A stretch of 64,000 bases of DNA from Selenomonadales bacterium (GTDB lineage Bacteria; Bacillota; Negativicutes; Sporomusales; UBA7701): the NCBI GenBank assembly GCA_018434945.1, contig JAHDOI010000019.1, positions 104,056-168,055 of the forward strand, written 5' to 3'. Both the position numbers and the translations under genes were made by a program. Within the stretch, counting starts at the first letter, position 1; each line of letters starts with the position of its first letter. The notes beneath the pieces were generated by a model. The model did not search any database, was not told where the DNA came from, and was given only the letters and a program-made list of their open reading frames with translations. Positions 16,140 to 24,063 of this stretch are shown here, one piece after another.

Positions 16140-16318
16140 GGGCCGTTAAGAAGCCCTCAGTGCAAGGCGCACCGGAGGCTGACACCACCGTTTCCTCCGC
16201 GACAACGATTGTAGGCGTTGTTTGCACGGGATGGGTTCAACGGCATCGCGCGTACACGAACGTACGCTGAGGATGTCAGCCGAGGAGCAACGCCGCAATG
16301 TGGGCTTATCAACGGCCG
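16140..16318 (-). repeat. A-type long hairpin element, copy A6 (with insertion)
   Basis: Outer arms GGCCGTTAAGAAG and CTTATCAACGGCC. It carries an extra block at about 16183-16250 beginning ACCACCGTTTCCTCCGCGA and ending GGCATCGCG, also present in A11. It lies 19 bp after the stop of the leftward gene 16338-16670. Confidence 0.88.
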
Positions 16319-16337
16319 CTTAGTTTCGATGAAAGGT

Positions 16338-16670
16338 TTATTTGTGCCAGGGGTGGCGTGGTTTTTGGCGTCCCCCCTGCCCTCCCCCACCCGGTCCGAA
16401 CATCATCCAGCCGAGGAGGATGAGGAGGGCGATGTTGCCGATGAAGCCGTCGACGATGCCAAGATCGACGAAGATGTTGACGATGGTGAGGCAGCCGAAG
16501 AATGTTATGCTCCGCTTGAAGTTTATCCAGGGATAGCGGCGGAGAAGGATGTAAACGGCGATAAAGACGCCGATGTCGATGGCGACCCAGGCCCAGGGGT
16601 TCATAACAAGGTATTTGAGGATGCTGCCGACGATTATCGCGGCGAGAATGTACCACCAAACGGTGTTCAT
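16338..16670 (-). CDS. Small membrane protein, hypothetical
   Basis: A 110-residue protein with three predicted transmembrane helices (about 5-21, 27-45, 58-90) and a Gly-rich basic cytoplasmic tail (GPGGGGQGGRQKPRHPWHK). GGAAGGGG precedes ATG at good spacing. I do not recognise a family. It is monocistronic and followed by the A6 repeat. No function can be assigned. Confidence 0.65.
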   Translation of the reverse strand: MNTVWWYILAAIIVGSILKYLVMNPWAWVAIDIGVFIAVYILLRRYPWINFKRSITFFGCLTIVNIFVDLGIVDGFIGNIALLILLGWMMFGPGGGGQGGRQKPRHPWHK

Positions 16671-16849
16671 CGAATTCCCCTTCCGTATTTGTACTCTTCT
16701 TTGATTATATACGATAAGCGGGACGGCGAACAGTTTAACCCGCGCCCGGGAAGAAAAAAGATAATTGTGCTATTAATGGGAAAAAGATGATTATATTTCC
16801 GGCGAATTGCACATACTTTTATTAAGAATCTGCATAGGGAGTGAAAAGG

Positions 16850-17194
16850 GTGGAGTTTTCGTTTACGATGTTCAAACCGCATCGAACCCGCAGCGGCAGG
16901 AAGGATGAGCCGCTGGTGGCCGTGAAACCGAACGGGCGCATCGTTTTCAACAAGAAGGCCGCGGAACTATTGGGCAATCGTTATTTCTGCATGCTGGGCT
17001 ACGACAGCGATAACCGCGCGCTGGGTATCATGCCGGTGGCGGAGCAGGAATCGAACGCGTTTCCGGTGAGATATGCGGCGAAGGGCGCTTATATCGGCGC
17101 GAAACGGTTTTTCCGCCATTTCGGCATTTTGCCGGAGCAGGTGGTGGAAAGCGCGCCTTTCCAGCACGGACAGTACATCGGCATGAAGTTTTAG
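16850..17194 (+). CDS. Conserved hypothetical protein, 114 aa
   Basis: A soluble 114-residue protein with no transmembrane helix. It has a basic N-terminus (KPHRTRSGRKDEP), a central 'VAVKPNGRIVFNKKAAELLG' segment and a C-terminal FFRHFGILPEQVVES. The look is of a small nucleic-acid- or ligand-binding domain, but I recognise no family. GTG at 16850 is preferred, with AGGGAG 8 nt before it; GTG at 16841 is possible. A perfect terminator follows. Function unknown. Confidence 0.6.
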   Translation: MEFSFTMFKPHRTRSGRKDEPLVAVKPNGRIVFNKKAAELLGNRYFCMLGYDSDNRALGIMPVAEQESNAFPVRYAAKGAYIGAKRFFRHFGILPEQVVESAPFQHGQYIGMKF

Positions 17195-17204
17195 GGGTTA
17201 AGCG

Positions 17205-17236
17205 AAAAAGCTGCTGACTGAGTCAGCAGCTTTTTT
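17205..17236 (+). terminator. Rho-independent terminator
   Basis: AAAAGCTGCTGACT pairs with AGTCAGCAGCTTTT with no loop mismatch and is followed by T residues. It lies 10 bp after the 16850-17194 gene. Confidence 0.9.
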
Positions 17237-17296
17237 GTTTTTGTAATTGTTATCGCCTGTTCCCCGTAGACCGTGCCCTCGCTACTCTGAACTGCC

Positions 17297-17422
17297 GGGG
17301 CCTTTCAGAAGCCCCCAGATGCTAGGCGGCTCCGAGGACGCGAGCGAAGACAGTACACGGGACGTACGGCGAGCGAGCGCCCGCAGGAACAACAACGCAG
17401 ATGGGGGCTTATCAACGGCCCT
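17297..17422 (-). repeat. A-type long hairpin element, copy A7
   Basis: Outer arms GGGGCCTTTCAGAAGCCCCC and GGGGGCTTATCAACGGCCCT. Inner part is a diverged CGGCTCCGAGGACGCGAGCG type. Its right end overlaps the TAG stop of the leftward DapA-like gene. Confidence 0.88.
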
Positions 17423-18305
17423 AATGTACTTCGATACCAAGCTTCCGGGCCCAGGCGAAGATTTTGTCTTCTTGCCCGGGCGCCAGCCCCAGCGGCGCGG
17501 ATACGGTGGCATCGCAGATGCCGAGTTTGCTGAGGACGAGTTTGATGACGGCGGGGGCGGGGCCGAAGCCGCCCATGAGGGGGATGAGGGAGGCGCGTTT
17601 CTGGAGATCCAAGGCGCCGGGAAGGTCGCCGCGGCTGAAGGCGTTGTAGACGTCGGCGCAGAGTTTGGGGACCATGCTGCAGCCGGCGTAGATGCCGCCT
17701 TTGGCGCCGTGGAGGTAGGCGGCGAGACCGAGGGCGGGGTTGCCGGACATGACGGCGAAGGTGTGGCCGGCGGTGAGGTCGAGGTAGCGCTGCATGGCGA
17801 CGAAGTCGCCGGCGCTGTCTTTGACGCCGATGATGTTGGGATGGGCGGCGAGTTTCTCGAGGGTGTCGGGGGCGATGGCCGTTTTGGTCATCTGGGGGAA
17901 GTTGTAGACGATGACGGGCAGGGGCGAGGCTTCGGCGACAGCCTGGAAGTGGCGGGCGACGGCGGCCTGGTCGAGGGGGTAGTAGTAGGGCATGGCGACG
18001 AGGACGGCGTCGGCTTTGCAGGCGCCCGCGGCCTTGATCTGGGCGAGGGTTTTTTTGGTGCTGGTGTCGCCGCAGCCGATGAGGACGGGGACGCTTCCCT
18101 TGACTTCGTCGAGGGCGGTTTCGATGGCGTCGTGGCGCATGGCGTCGGTCATGGCGGGGAATTCGCCGGTGGTGCCGAGGACGACTACGCCGTGGACGCC
18201 CCCGTCCAGGCAGTAGCGGACGACGCGCCGGTAGGCGGCTTTGTCGACTTGTTCGTCCGGGGTGAGCGGGGTGACCATCGCCGGAAATACACCCTTGAGT
18301 TCCAT
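17421..18305 (-). CDS. Dihydrodipicolinate synthase family protein (DapA-like)
   Basis: A 294-residue class I aldolase of the DHDPS/N-acetylneuraminate lyase family. Motifs: GVFPAMVTPLTPDEQVD at the N-terminus, GTTGEFPAMT near 45-54 binding the 2-oxo acid carboxylate, YNFPQMT near 135 with the catalytic Tyr, and GVKDSAGD near 162 with the Schiff-base Lys. DHDPS makes 4-hydroxy-tetrahydrodipicolinate for lysine; homologues act on other 2-oxo acids. No lysine genes are adjacent, so the substrate is open. ATG at 18305 is chosen over an upstream ATG because AAGGAGTG precedes it. Confidence 0.88.
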   Translation of the reverse strand: MELKGVFPAMVTPLTPDEQVDKAAYRRVVRYCLDGGVHGVVVLGTTGEFPAMTDAMRHDAIETALDEVKGSVPVLIGCGDTSTKKTLAQIKAAGACKADAVLVAMPYYYPLDQAAVARHFQAVAEASPLPVIVYNFPQMTKTAIAPDTLEKLAAHPNIIGVKDSAGDFVAMQRYLDLTAGHTFAVMSGNPALGLAAYLHGAKGGIYAGCSMVPKLCADVYNAFSRGDLPGALDLQKRASLIPLMGGFGPAPAVIKLVLSKLGICDATVSAPLGLAPGQEDKIFAWARKLGIEVH

Positions 18306-18448
18306 GAAATCACTCCTTATGGTTTGTTTCCCTGCATTTGCAGGGGTTGCCTCTTTGTCCACATGTTACTTGGTATGGCCGGTCCGGCCCTATCTGATAA
18401 TAGTTCTGACAGATAAGGCTTATCTTCCCGCAGAAGGGAGGTTACGGA

Positions 18449-19171
18449 TTGCGCCTGGTCCTTTGCCTGATCGTGCTTTGGACGATTTTTTGCGGCACCA
18501 GCCACGCCGGCTCCGAGATTTATATCAATATTCCCGAGTATAAGCTCACGTTGATTGACAAAGGACAAGTGGTGAAAAGCTACGATATCGCGGTGGGTAC
18601 TCCTTACGAGCAGACGCCGGTGGGCAGTTTCGCGGTGTTTTTGAAGCAGGAATACCCTGTTTGGTACCCTGGCGCGAAGTTCGCCGACCGCACGCCGGTG
18701 CCGCCTGGGCCGGACAACCCGCTGGGGAGCCGCTGGATGGAGTTCGCGCCTTCGTACGGCATCCACGGGACGAATGTGGATTGGTCGATCAGTTACCCGG
18801 TGTCGGGGGGCTGTATCCGCATGCATGACGCGGATGCCCGCGAGCTTTACGAGCGGGTGGATATCGGCACGCCGGTGACGGTGGTGTACGAGACGCTGCT
18901 GCTGGTGGAGAAAAAGGACGGACTGTATATTAAGGTGCTGCCGGATATTTACGGGCGGCGGACGTCGAGCCGCGAACGTTTCCTGGCGCTGTTCTCGCCG
19001 CTGGCCGCAAGATGGCCGACGTTGCGCGAGCCTGTTTTCCCCCTGAAGGACGCGGATGATGTTTATGAGGTTAAGTTCGCCGCGCGGGAGATATTACCTG
19101 CCGGCGGTCCGGGGATGGCGCCAGCCGCCCGGCCGGCGTCGCCGAGTACGATGCCGCCGGTACCAGAGTGA
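18449..19171 (+). CDS. L,D-transpeptidase (YkuD domain), exported
   Basis: A 240-residue secreted cell-wall enzyme that makes 3-3 cross-links or attaches proteins to peptidoglycan. A short signal peptide (hydrophobic to about residue 18, SHA-GS) precedes the YkuD domain at about 23-152. The active site is HGTNVDWSI...SGGCIRMHD with catalytic Cys near 131. A region of about 90 residues follows, ending Pro/Ala-rich. The start codon is TTG, 8 nt after GGGAGG; no in-frame ATG gives the signal peptide. Monocistronic. Confidence 0.9.
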   Translation: MRLVLCLIVLWTIFCGTSHAGSEIYINIPEYKLTLIDKGQVVKSYDIAVGTPYEQTPVGSFAVFLKQEYPVWYPGAKFADRTPVPPGPDNPLGSRWMEFAPSYGIHGTNVDWSISYPVSGGCIRMHDADARELYERVDIGTPVTVVYETLLLVEKKDGLYIKVLPDIYGRRTSSRERFLALFSPLAARWPTLREPVFPLKDADDVYEVKFAAREILPAGGPGMAPAARPASPSTMPPVPE

Positions 19172-19185
19172 AGCTGAGGCTGTTT

Positions 19186-19222
19186 GACCGGCCGCGAGCT
19201 ATGTGAGAGCCGCGGGCCGGTC
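19186..19222 (+). terminator. L,D-transpeptidase terminator
   Basis: Stem GACCGGCC-GCG-GCT with its complement, followed by TTTTTATG, 14 bp after the stop codon. Confidence 0.8.
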
Positions 19223-19398
19223 TTTTTATGCGCGGCGCGGCGGCGGAGGCCGGCAGGAATCGGCCCTGTCGAAAGGGAATAATGTGGTTGTGCTTTTATT
19301 GTAGCTCACGGCGGCTTTAAGGGTAAAATAGCTGTTTGGAATGACGGTTATGCCGTGGGTTTATAGGTTGTAGCATTCCGTATGGGGAGGGGTAAGGC

Positions 19399-20058
19399 AT
19401 GTTGGTTTCCGAGGCGCTCGCCCGCCGCCGCGCGATCCGTGATTACGACCCGGGCTTTTCGATCGACGACGAGGTACTGAGCCGCCTGTTCTCGCTTGTG
19501 AAGTTGGCTCCGTCGGCGATGAATCTGCAGCCGTGGGAGTTCATCGTTGTGCGGGATGCGGCCGCGAAGAAGAAGCTGCGGGCCTGCGCGATGGATCAGT
19601 ATCAGATCGAGCTGGCTTCGGCGACGGTGATCGTGATGGGCAATACCGATATGCTGGCCCATTTCGACCCGGTGTACGCCGACCTGCTGGCTCTGGGCGG
19701 CACGACGCCGGAGCGGGTGGAAGGCTCGCGCCGTTATGTGAAAAGGTTCGACGGGGATGTGCGCTACCGCGAGCTGTGGGCGACGCGGAACGCGGCGTTG
19801 GCCGCGATGGCGCTGATGCTGGCGGCGCAGGAGCTGGGCCTCGATTCTGGGCCGATGGACGGATTTTATCCGGATAAGATTTTGGAGGCGTTCAACGTGC
19901 CGGATAATTTCCTGCCGGTTATGCTGGTGACGCTGGGGCGGCGAGCGCAGGAGCCCCCTTATCCGCGCCAGTGGCGGCGCGATTTCGAGTCTATGGTGCA
20001 TCTGGACGCTTTCGGCAAAAAGAAAGGACGGGATTGCATCCCGTCCGAAGAGTGTTGA
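19399..20058 (+). CDS. Nitroreductase family protein
   Basis: A 219-residue FMN-dependent nitroreductase-fold protein. N-terminal ARRRAIRDYDPGF binds FMN phosphate, LAPSAMNLQPWEFIVVRD near 36-53 is the signature, and ELGLDSGPMDGFYPDKILEAFNVPDNFLPVMLVTLGRR near 150-190 completes the flavin site. Substrate unknown. RBS GGGGAGGGG. Its stop lies 8 bp from the convergent selenoprotein gene end. Confidence 0.9.
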   Translation: MLVSEALARRRAIRDYDPGFSIDDEVLSRLFSLVKLAPSAMNLQPWEFIVVRDAAAKKKLRACAMDQYQIELASATVIVMGNTDMLAHFDPVYADLLALGGTTPERVEGSRRYVKRFDGDVRYRELWATRNAALAAMALMLAAQELGLDSGPMDGFYPDKILEAFNVPDNFLPVMLVTLGRRAQEPPYPRQWRRDFESMVHLDAFGKKKGRDCIPSEEC

Positions 20059-20065
20059 TTATTAT

Positions 20066-20383
20066 CTAACAGCAGCCGCGGCCGCTGTCCGTCTCTATCC
20101 CCCGCAGCACGAGTTTGCTGCCGAAGACGGAGGCTGCGGCGTCGATTTCTACGTGGCTTTGGTCGCGCAGTGAGCTGTGTACGTAAATTGTGGCGCCGTT
20201 AACAGTCCGCTGTTCGTATTCGTTGGCTTCGTTGGCTTCGGGTGTGCCCCGCCGCACGGACGGGATGGTTCTCACCTGGGGGCCGCCTCAGCCAAAGGTT
20301 ACTTTTTTCTCGACTTTGACGGTGACGATATTGCCCTCGTCGGCGATGAGGGTCTGAGCCTTGGGGCTGATCGTTAGGTTCAT
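20066..20383 (-). CDS. HesB-like / CC-Se motif family selenoprotein (in-frame TGA = Sec32)
   Basis: A 105-residue protein read through an in-frame TGA at 20288-20290. Upstream reads MNLTISPKAQTLIADEGN then VTVKVEKKVTFG, and downstream Sec-GGPQVRTIPSV continues in frame to IDAAASVFGSKLVLRGIETD and a terminal Cys-Cys. The order of strands matches small IscA/HesB-like proteins in which Sec replaces the first cluster Cys. AAAGGAG precedes ATG at 20383. Without readthrough the 5' part would be a 31-residue peptide and the remainder would have no ribosome site, so a single Sec-containing gene is the better reading. Role: probably redox or Fe-S/metal binding (inference). Confidence 0.85.
20248..20264 (-). 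promoter_or_regulatory. Candidate bacterial SECIS hairpin
   Basis: 23 nt after the TGA the RNA can fold CCCG-U-CC, loop GUGC, GG-CGGG. A bulged U in the upper stem and GU in the apical loop are the features SelB recognises in known bacterial SECIS elements. Confidence 0.65.
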
Positions 20384-20561
20384 GGGTCAGCAGCTCCTTT
20401 CTCTGGACCCCCCTCCAGGGGGAGGGTGGTTTCTTTTATTGTAATATGGTGCCCAGGAACCGTCAAGGTAATTACGGGGTTTGGCCCGGCCACAGGCCAT
20501 AATCGATTATTATCGCCTACACCCGGCGAGGTTGTCGCCACAGGCGCGAATGACGGGAGAA

Positions 20562-21800
20562 ATGATGAAGGATTGTTGTGACGGGATTAAGAACGCCGGA
20601 CGCCGGGCAGGCGGGAACGGGCTTATGCTGGGCGCTTTCGCGGCGGGTTGGGCGGTGATCTATGCCGACCGCACGGCGCTGTATCCGCTGCTGTCGGTTA
20701 TCGCCGGCGATTTCGCGCTGTCGTCGACCGAGGTCGGACTGCTGACAAGCACTTATTTTCTCTTCTATCTTGTACTGCAGATTCCGGCGGGGATGGCCGG
20801 CGACCGCTGGGGCCTGAAGAAGGTGCTGCTGGTGACCTACGCCCTGGCGGGCGCCGGGGTGCTCGGCCTGGGTCTGGCGGGGGCGAATTATGCCTTGCTG
20901 CTGTTTTTCGTGGGGCTGCACGGCCTGGGCGCCGGGGGGTATTACCCGGCGGCGTACGGGACGATGCTGCAGGCGGTGCCGCCGGAGCGGCGCGGTTTCA
21001 GCGCGGCGGTCGTCGGTACGGGGATGGCGGCCGGCCTGCTCGCCGGGCTGGCGATGAGCGGTCCGGTGTACGAGTGGCTGGGCAGCTGGCGGGCGCCCTT
21101 TTTGCTTTTGAGTGTGCCGACGTTTATGATGCTGTTGTTTTTCAGGACGGCGGTGCCCCCGGTAAAGACCGCCTCAGCGGCGTCGTGGCGCGATTACCGG
21201 GCTATCCTGACCGATCGCGATCTGTGGCTGATCAATATCGCCACATTCACCGCGCTGTACGGTTTCTGGGTGGCGGTGACATGGGGGCCGACTTTTCTCA
21301 AGCTGGAACGCGGCTTCAGCCTCGGACAGGCCGGCCTGTACACCGGCCTGGTGGCTTTGACGGCTCTGCCGGCCGGGCTGGCGTGGGGCCGCCTGTCGGA
21401 CCGCCACGGCCGTAAGCCGGTCGCTTTGCTGGTTTTACCCTGTGCGGCGCTGTCGCTGGGGGTGCTGTCGCAGGTGACGAGTCCGCCGGCGATCGTGGCT
21501 GCCCTGCTGGCTTTCGGACTGTTCAGCAATTCGGCGTTCACGCCGGTGATGGCGGCCTGGACGGGGGATATCGTCAGCAAGCGCTATCCGGGGCTGATGG
21601 GGGCGGCTGTCGGGGTGTTCAATTTCGTGATCATGACGGCGGCGATCGTGGCCCCGACGGTGTCGGGTTTTCTGCGCGACGCGACCGGCTCGCTGGTGCC
21701 GGCGATGCTGGCCGGAAGCGCGCTGGTGCTGTGTGGGTCGCTGCTGATTCTGCTGCTGCCTGGCAAGGCGGCGGAGGAAAAGACGAAGGCCGGGGCATGA
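20562..21800 (+). CDS. MFS transporter
   Basis: A roughly 412-residue major facilitator with 12 hydrophobic segments. It begins in the membrane soon after the start (LMLGAFAAGWAVIYADRTALYPLL). MFS loop motifs are seen: GMAGDRWGLKKVLL between helices 2 and 3, and GRLSDRHGRKPVALL between helices 8 and 9. The cargo cannot be told; the overall form is like ACS/oxalate-formate-type anion symporters. Start is uncertain: tandem ATGs at 20562 and 20565 follow GGGAG closely, while the longer frame from 20481 has no clear site. The terminator overlaps its 3' end. Confidence 0.85.
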   Translation: MMKDCCDGIKNAGRRAGGNGLMLGAFAAGWAVIYADRTALYPLLSVIAGDFALSSTEVGLLTSTYFLFYLVLQIPAGMAGDRWGLKKVLLVTYALAGAGVLGLGLAGANYALLLFFVGLHGLGAGGYYPAAYGTMLQAVPPERRGFSAAVVGTGMAAGLLAGLAMSGPVYEWLGSWRAPFLLLSVPTFMMLLFFRTAVPPVKTASAASWRDYRAILTDRDLWLINIATFTALYGFWVAVTWGPTFLKLERGFSLGQAGLYTGLVALTALPAGLAWGRLSDRHGRKPVALLVLPCAALSLGVLSQVTSPPAIVAALLAFGLFSNSAFTPVMAAWTGDIVSKRYPGLMGAAVGVFNFVIMTAAIVAPTVSGFLRDATGSLVPAMLAGSALVLCGSLLILLLPGKAAEEKTKAGA

Positions 21801-21817
21801 TTTATAGCCCGGCCTTC
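21785..21817 (+). terminator. MFS gene terminator overlapping the stop codon
   Basis: GAAGGCCGGG pairs with CCCGGCCTTC, followed by GCTCTTTTTG. The left arm lies inside the last codons of the transporter gene. Confidence 0.8.
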
Positions 21818-21831
21818 GCTCTTTTTGCGCG

Positions 21832-22089
21832 CTAGACGGGGAAGCAGGGGCGGCGCGGGAAACAGCCGAACTGGCGCGGGTAGCAGCCGAAGAAGAAGCC
21901 CTGGCGGGGGAAGCAGAAGCGGCGCGGGTAGCAGCCGAAGAAGAAGCCCTGGCGGGGGAAGCAGAAGCGGCGCGGGTAGCAGCCGAAGCCGAAACCGAAG
22001 CCGGCGCCGATGATGAGCTGGCGGTCGTCTCTGGAGGGGTCGTCATCCCACTCGTCGATTTCGGGGTAATCCCAGACTGGTCTTCGCAT
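21832..22089 (-). CDS. Small Cys/Phe/Arg-rich tandem repeat protein
   Basis: An 85-residue protein with an acidic N-terminus (EIDEWDDDPSRDD) and a C-terminal half made of near-identical 17-residue units of type FFFGCYPRRFCFPRQG, two and a half copies, with 7 Cys in total. AAAGGAG sits 8 nt before ATG, so it is a true gene and not a repeat shadow. The composition recalls self-assembling coat or cuticle peptides (for example spore-coat proteins), but I know of no matching family. The repeats are also nearly identical at DNA level, so they are recent duplications. Confidence 0.7.
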   Translation of the reverse strand: MRRPVWDYPEIDEWDDDPSRDDRQLIIGAGFGFGFGCYPRRFCFPRQGFFFGCYPRRFCFPRQGFFFGCYPRQFGCFPRRPCFPV

Positions 22090-22225
22090 AGACTACGCTC
22101 CTTTCCTGAGAATGGGGTTTGCTACATAATATGTAAACGCGATGGCTGTTGTTACTATCGGGCCGGAGCGGGGAAAAGGCGAAGCCGCCCGTTATGGGCG
22201 GCTTCGCGGATTGTGCAAAAGACCT

Positions 22226-22514
22226 AGGCCGTTCAAAAGCGAGCATAGCTAGGCGCACCGGATAAGCAGGCACACAACGCTTTAGCGTTGATGTGATCGC
22301 TTATACCCGAAAGGGTGCGAGCGCGCTACGACGACGGCCCCGGATGGGCCTAGTGCCGGACGCGCCATGGATGGCGGAGCGTCCGGCCGCGTACCCGGAC
22401 GTACGCAAGCAAGCGCTCTGAGGAGCAAGTGCGCAAGTTCTTAGCGCTTTCAGCGCTTAGAACTGCGGCCTGCCCCCTGCGGGTACAACGCTAGGCGAAG
22501 CTTTTCAACGGCCT
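22226..22514 (-). repeat. A-type long hairpin element, copy A8 (largest)
   Basis: Outer arms AGGCCGTTCAAAAGC and GCTTTTCAACGGCCT enclose 289 bp. Nested hairpins include AACGCTTTAGCGTT, GCCGGACGCGCC/GGAGCGTCCGGC, and a module at about 22430-22492 (AGTTCTTAGCGC/GCGCTTAGAACT) shared with A1 and A11. Just left of it, at about 22180-22207, is a GAAGCCGCCC/GGGCGGCTTC terminator-like stem. Confidence 0.82.
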
Positions 22515-22519
22515 GGTGA

Positions 22520-23377
22520 TTATTTGGCGCCGCATTCTTTGACGATGAGGGCATTGTACGCTTCGATGAGTTTGCGGGTGACGGCGCCGGGCTGGCCGTC
22601 GCCGACGGTGGCGCTGTCCATGCGGACGAGGGGCATGATTTCGGTGTTGGTGCCGGAGACGAAGGCTTCTTCGGCTTTGAGGGCGAAGGCCTGGTCGAAG
22701 CCTTTTTCGATGACGGTGAGGCCGAGCTTGGGGGCGAGCTGTTCGAGGATGATGGTGCGGGTGACGCCGCGGAGGATGAGGTTGCTGACGGGGTGGGTCC
22801 AGAGGACGCCGTCCTTGACGATGAAGAAGTTGCTGCTGGAGCCTTCGGTGACGATGCCGTCGCGGATCTGGACGGCTTCGAAGGCGCCGACTTCTTTGCC
22901 CCGCTGTTTGGCGAGGAGGTTGCCGAGGAGGTTTATGGATTTAATGTCGCAACGCATCCAGCGCTCGTCGGGGACGAAGGAGCCTTTTGCGCCGCTGGCC
23001 TGGAGTTCGACGTTGGCTTTTGTGGGGCGTATGGACATGGTGAGGCGGGGTACCATATTTTCGGGGAAGGCGTGGGCCCGGGGGGCGACGCCGCGGGTTA
23101 TCTGGAGGTAGACGGCCGCGTCGGTGAGGCCGCTTTCTTTGATAAGCATGTCGTGGAAGGAGGCGAGTTCTTCGAAGGTGTAAACGGCGGGGATCTTGAG
23201 TTCGCGCAGCGAGCGGTAGAGCCGGTCCATGTGGGGCTTGAGGGCGAAGGGCCTGCCGTTATAGACGCGGGTCACTTCGTAAACGCCGTCGCCGAACTGG
23301 TAACCGCGGTCTTCCATTTCGACGATTTTTTCTTTGAGGTCGATTATCCGGCCGTCAATAAGTCCTATGGGTCCCAT
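22520..23377 (-). CDS. D-amino acid transaminase (class IV PLP enzyme)
   Basis: A 285-residue fold-type IV aminotransferase. MEDRGYQFGDGVYEVTRVYNGRPF near 20-45 is the DAAT signature, CDIKSINLLGNLLAKQ near 142-157 holds the PLP Lys, and TEGSSSNFFIV near 173 and SGTNTEIMPLV near 240 line the cofactor site. It probably makes D-glutamate or D-alanine for the cell wall; branched-chain or aminodeoxychorismate activity is less likely. ATG at 23377 is preferred, with AAAGGA in proper distance. The A8 repeat follows its stop by 6 bp. Confidence 0.92.
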   Translation of the reverse strand: MGPIGLIDGRIIDLKEKIVEMEDRGYQFGDGVYEVTRVYNGRPFALKPHMDRLYRSLRELKIPAVYTFEELASFHDMLIKESGLTDAAVYLQITRGVAPRAHAFPENMVPRLTMSIRPTKANVELQASGAKGSFVPDERWMRCDIKSINLLGNLLAKQRGKEVGAFEAVQIRDGIVTEGSSSNFFIVKDGVLWTHPVSNLILRGVTRTIILEQLAPKLGLTVIEKGFDQAFALKAEEAFVSGTNTEIMPLVRMDSATVGDGQPGAVTRKLIEAYNALIVKECGAK

Positions 23378-23516
23378 GTTATTCATCCTTTCTTTTCCGG
23401 GTGTAGGTTTATTTCCCCGCTAGCGTGGATATTCCTGCCAGGCGGCGGCCGTCGGCAGGAAAAGATCCGCCCGGCGGGGAAAATAGCGGAGAGTTTTGCG
23501 TGGAGGAGTGAGGTTT

Positions 23517-24053
23517 ATGTACTGGAAGTCGGCGGGTCCGTCCCATTCGGCGGCAACGGTGGAGCTTGCCCTGGGCAGGGCCCGGGAAGCCGGTATCGCC
23601 GATATCGTGGTGGCGTCGTGCAGCGGGGCTACGGCCAGCCTGCTTGCCGGCCGGGCGGCGAATGTGGTGTGCGTGACCCACGCGCAGGGGTTCGCGGCGC
23701 CGGGGGAGAACGAGATGCCGGCCGCGGTGCGCGCCGAACTGACGGCGCGCGGGGTGAAGGTGCTGACGACGACGCATGTGCTGTCGGGAGCGGAACGGGG
23801 TATGAGCCGCAAGTTCGGCGGGGCTTATCCGGTGGAGGTCATGGCCCATACGCTGCGGATGTTCGGCCAGGGTGTGAAGGTGTGCGTGGAGGTGGCGGTG
23901 ATGGCGCTGGACGCCGGGCTGATCCCGCACGGCCGCGAGGTGATCGCGGTGGCCGGCACGGGCCAGGGCGCCGATACGGCGGTGGTGATACGGCCGGCGC
24001 ATGCGGCGAATATTTTTGATACTTACATAACGGAGATCATCTGCAAGCCCTAG
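23517..24053 (+). CDS. Pyruvate kinase C-terminal-like (alpha/beta) domain protein
   Basis: A 178-residue stand-alone protein equal to the C-terminal alpha/beta domain of pyruvate kinase, without the TIM barrel. Features: TVELALGRAREAGIADIVVASCSGATASLLAG near 13-45 and GREVIAVAGTGQGADTAVVIRP near 142-163. Such proteins are widespread in anaerobes and of unknown function; nucleotide or phosphate ligand binding is expected. ATG at 23517 follows GGAGGAGTGAGG. Its stop is 10 bp from the end of the convergent selenoprotein peroxiredoxin gene. Confidence 0.87.
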   Translation: MYWKSAGPSHSAATVELALGRAREAGIADIVVASCSGATASLLAGRAANVVCVTHAQGFAAPGENEMPAAVRAELTARGVKVLTTTHVLSGAERGMSRKFGGAYPVEVMAHTLRMFGQGVKVCVEVAVMALDAGLIPHGREVIAVAGTGQGADTAVVIRPAHAANIFDTYITEIICKP

Positions 24054-24063
24054 GCCCGGCCGT

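Noticed and set aside
20288..20290. Sequencing error or pseudogene explanation for the in-frame TGA
   Set aside because: A substitution error remains possible, but the TGA falls at a functional Cys position, a SECIS-like hairpin follows, and a second independent Sec-type gene lies 4 kb away.
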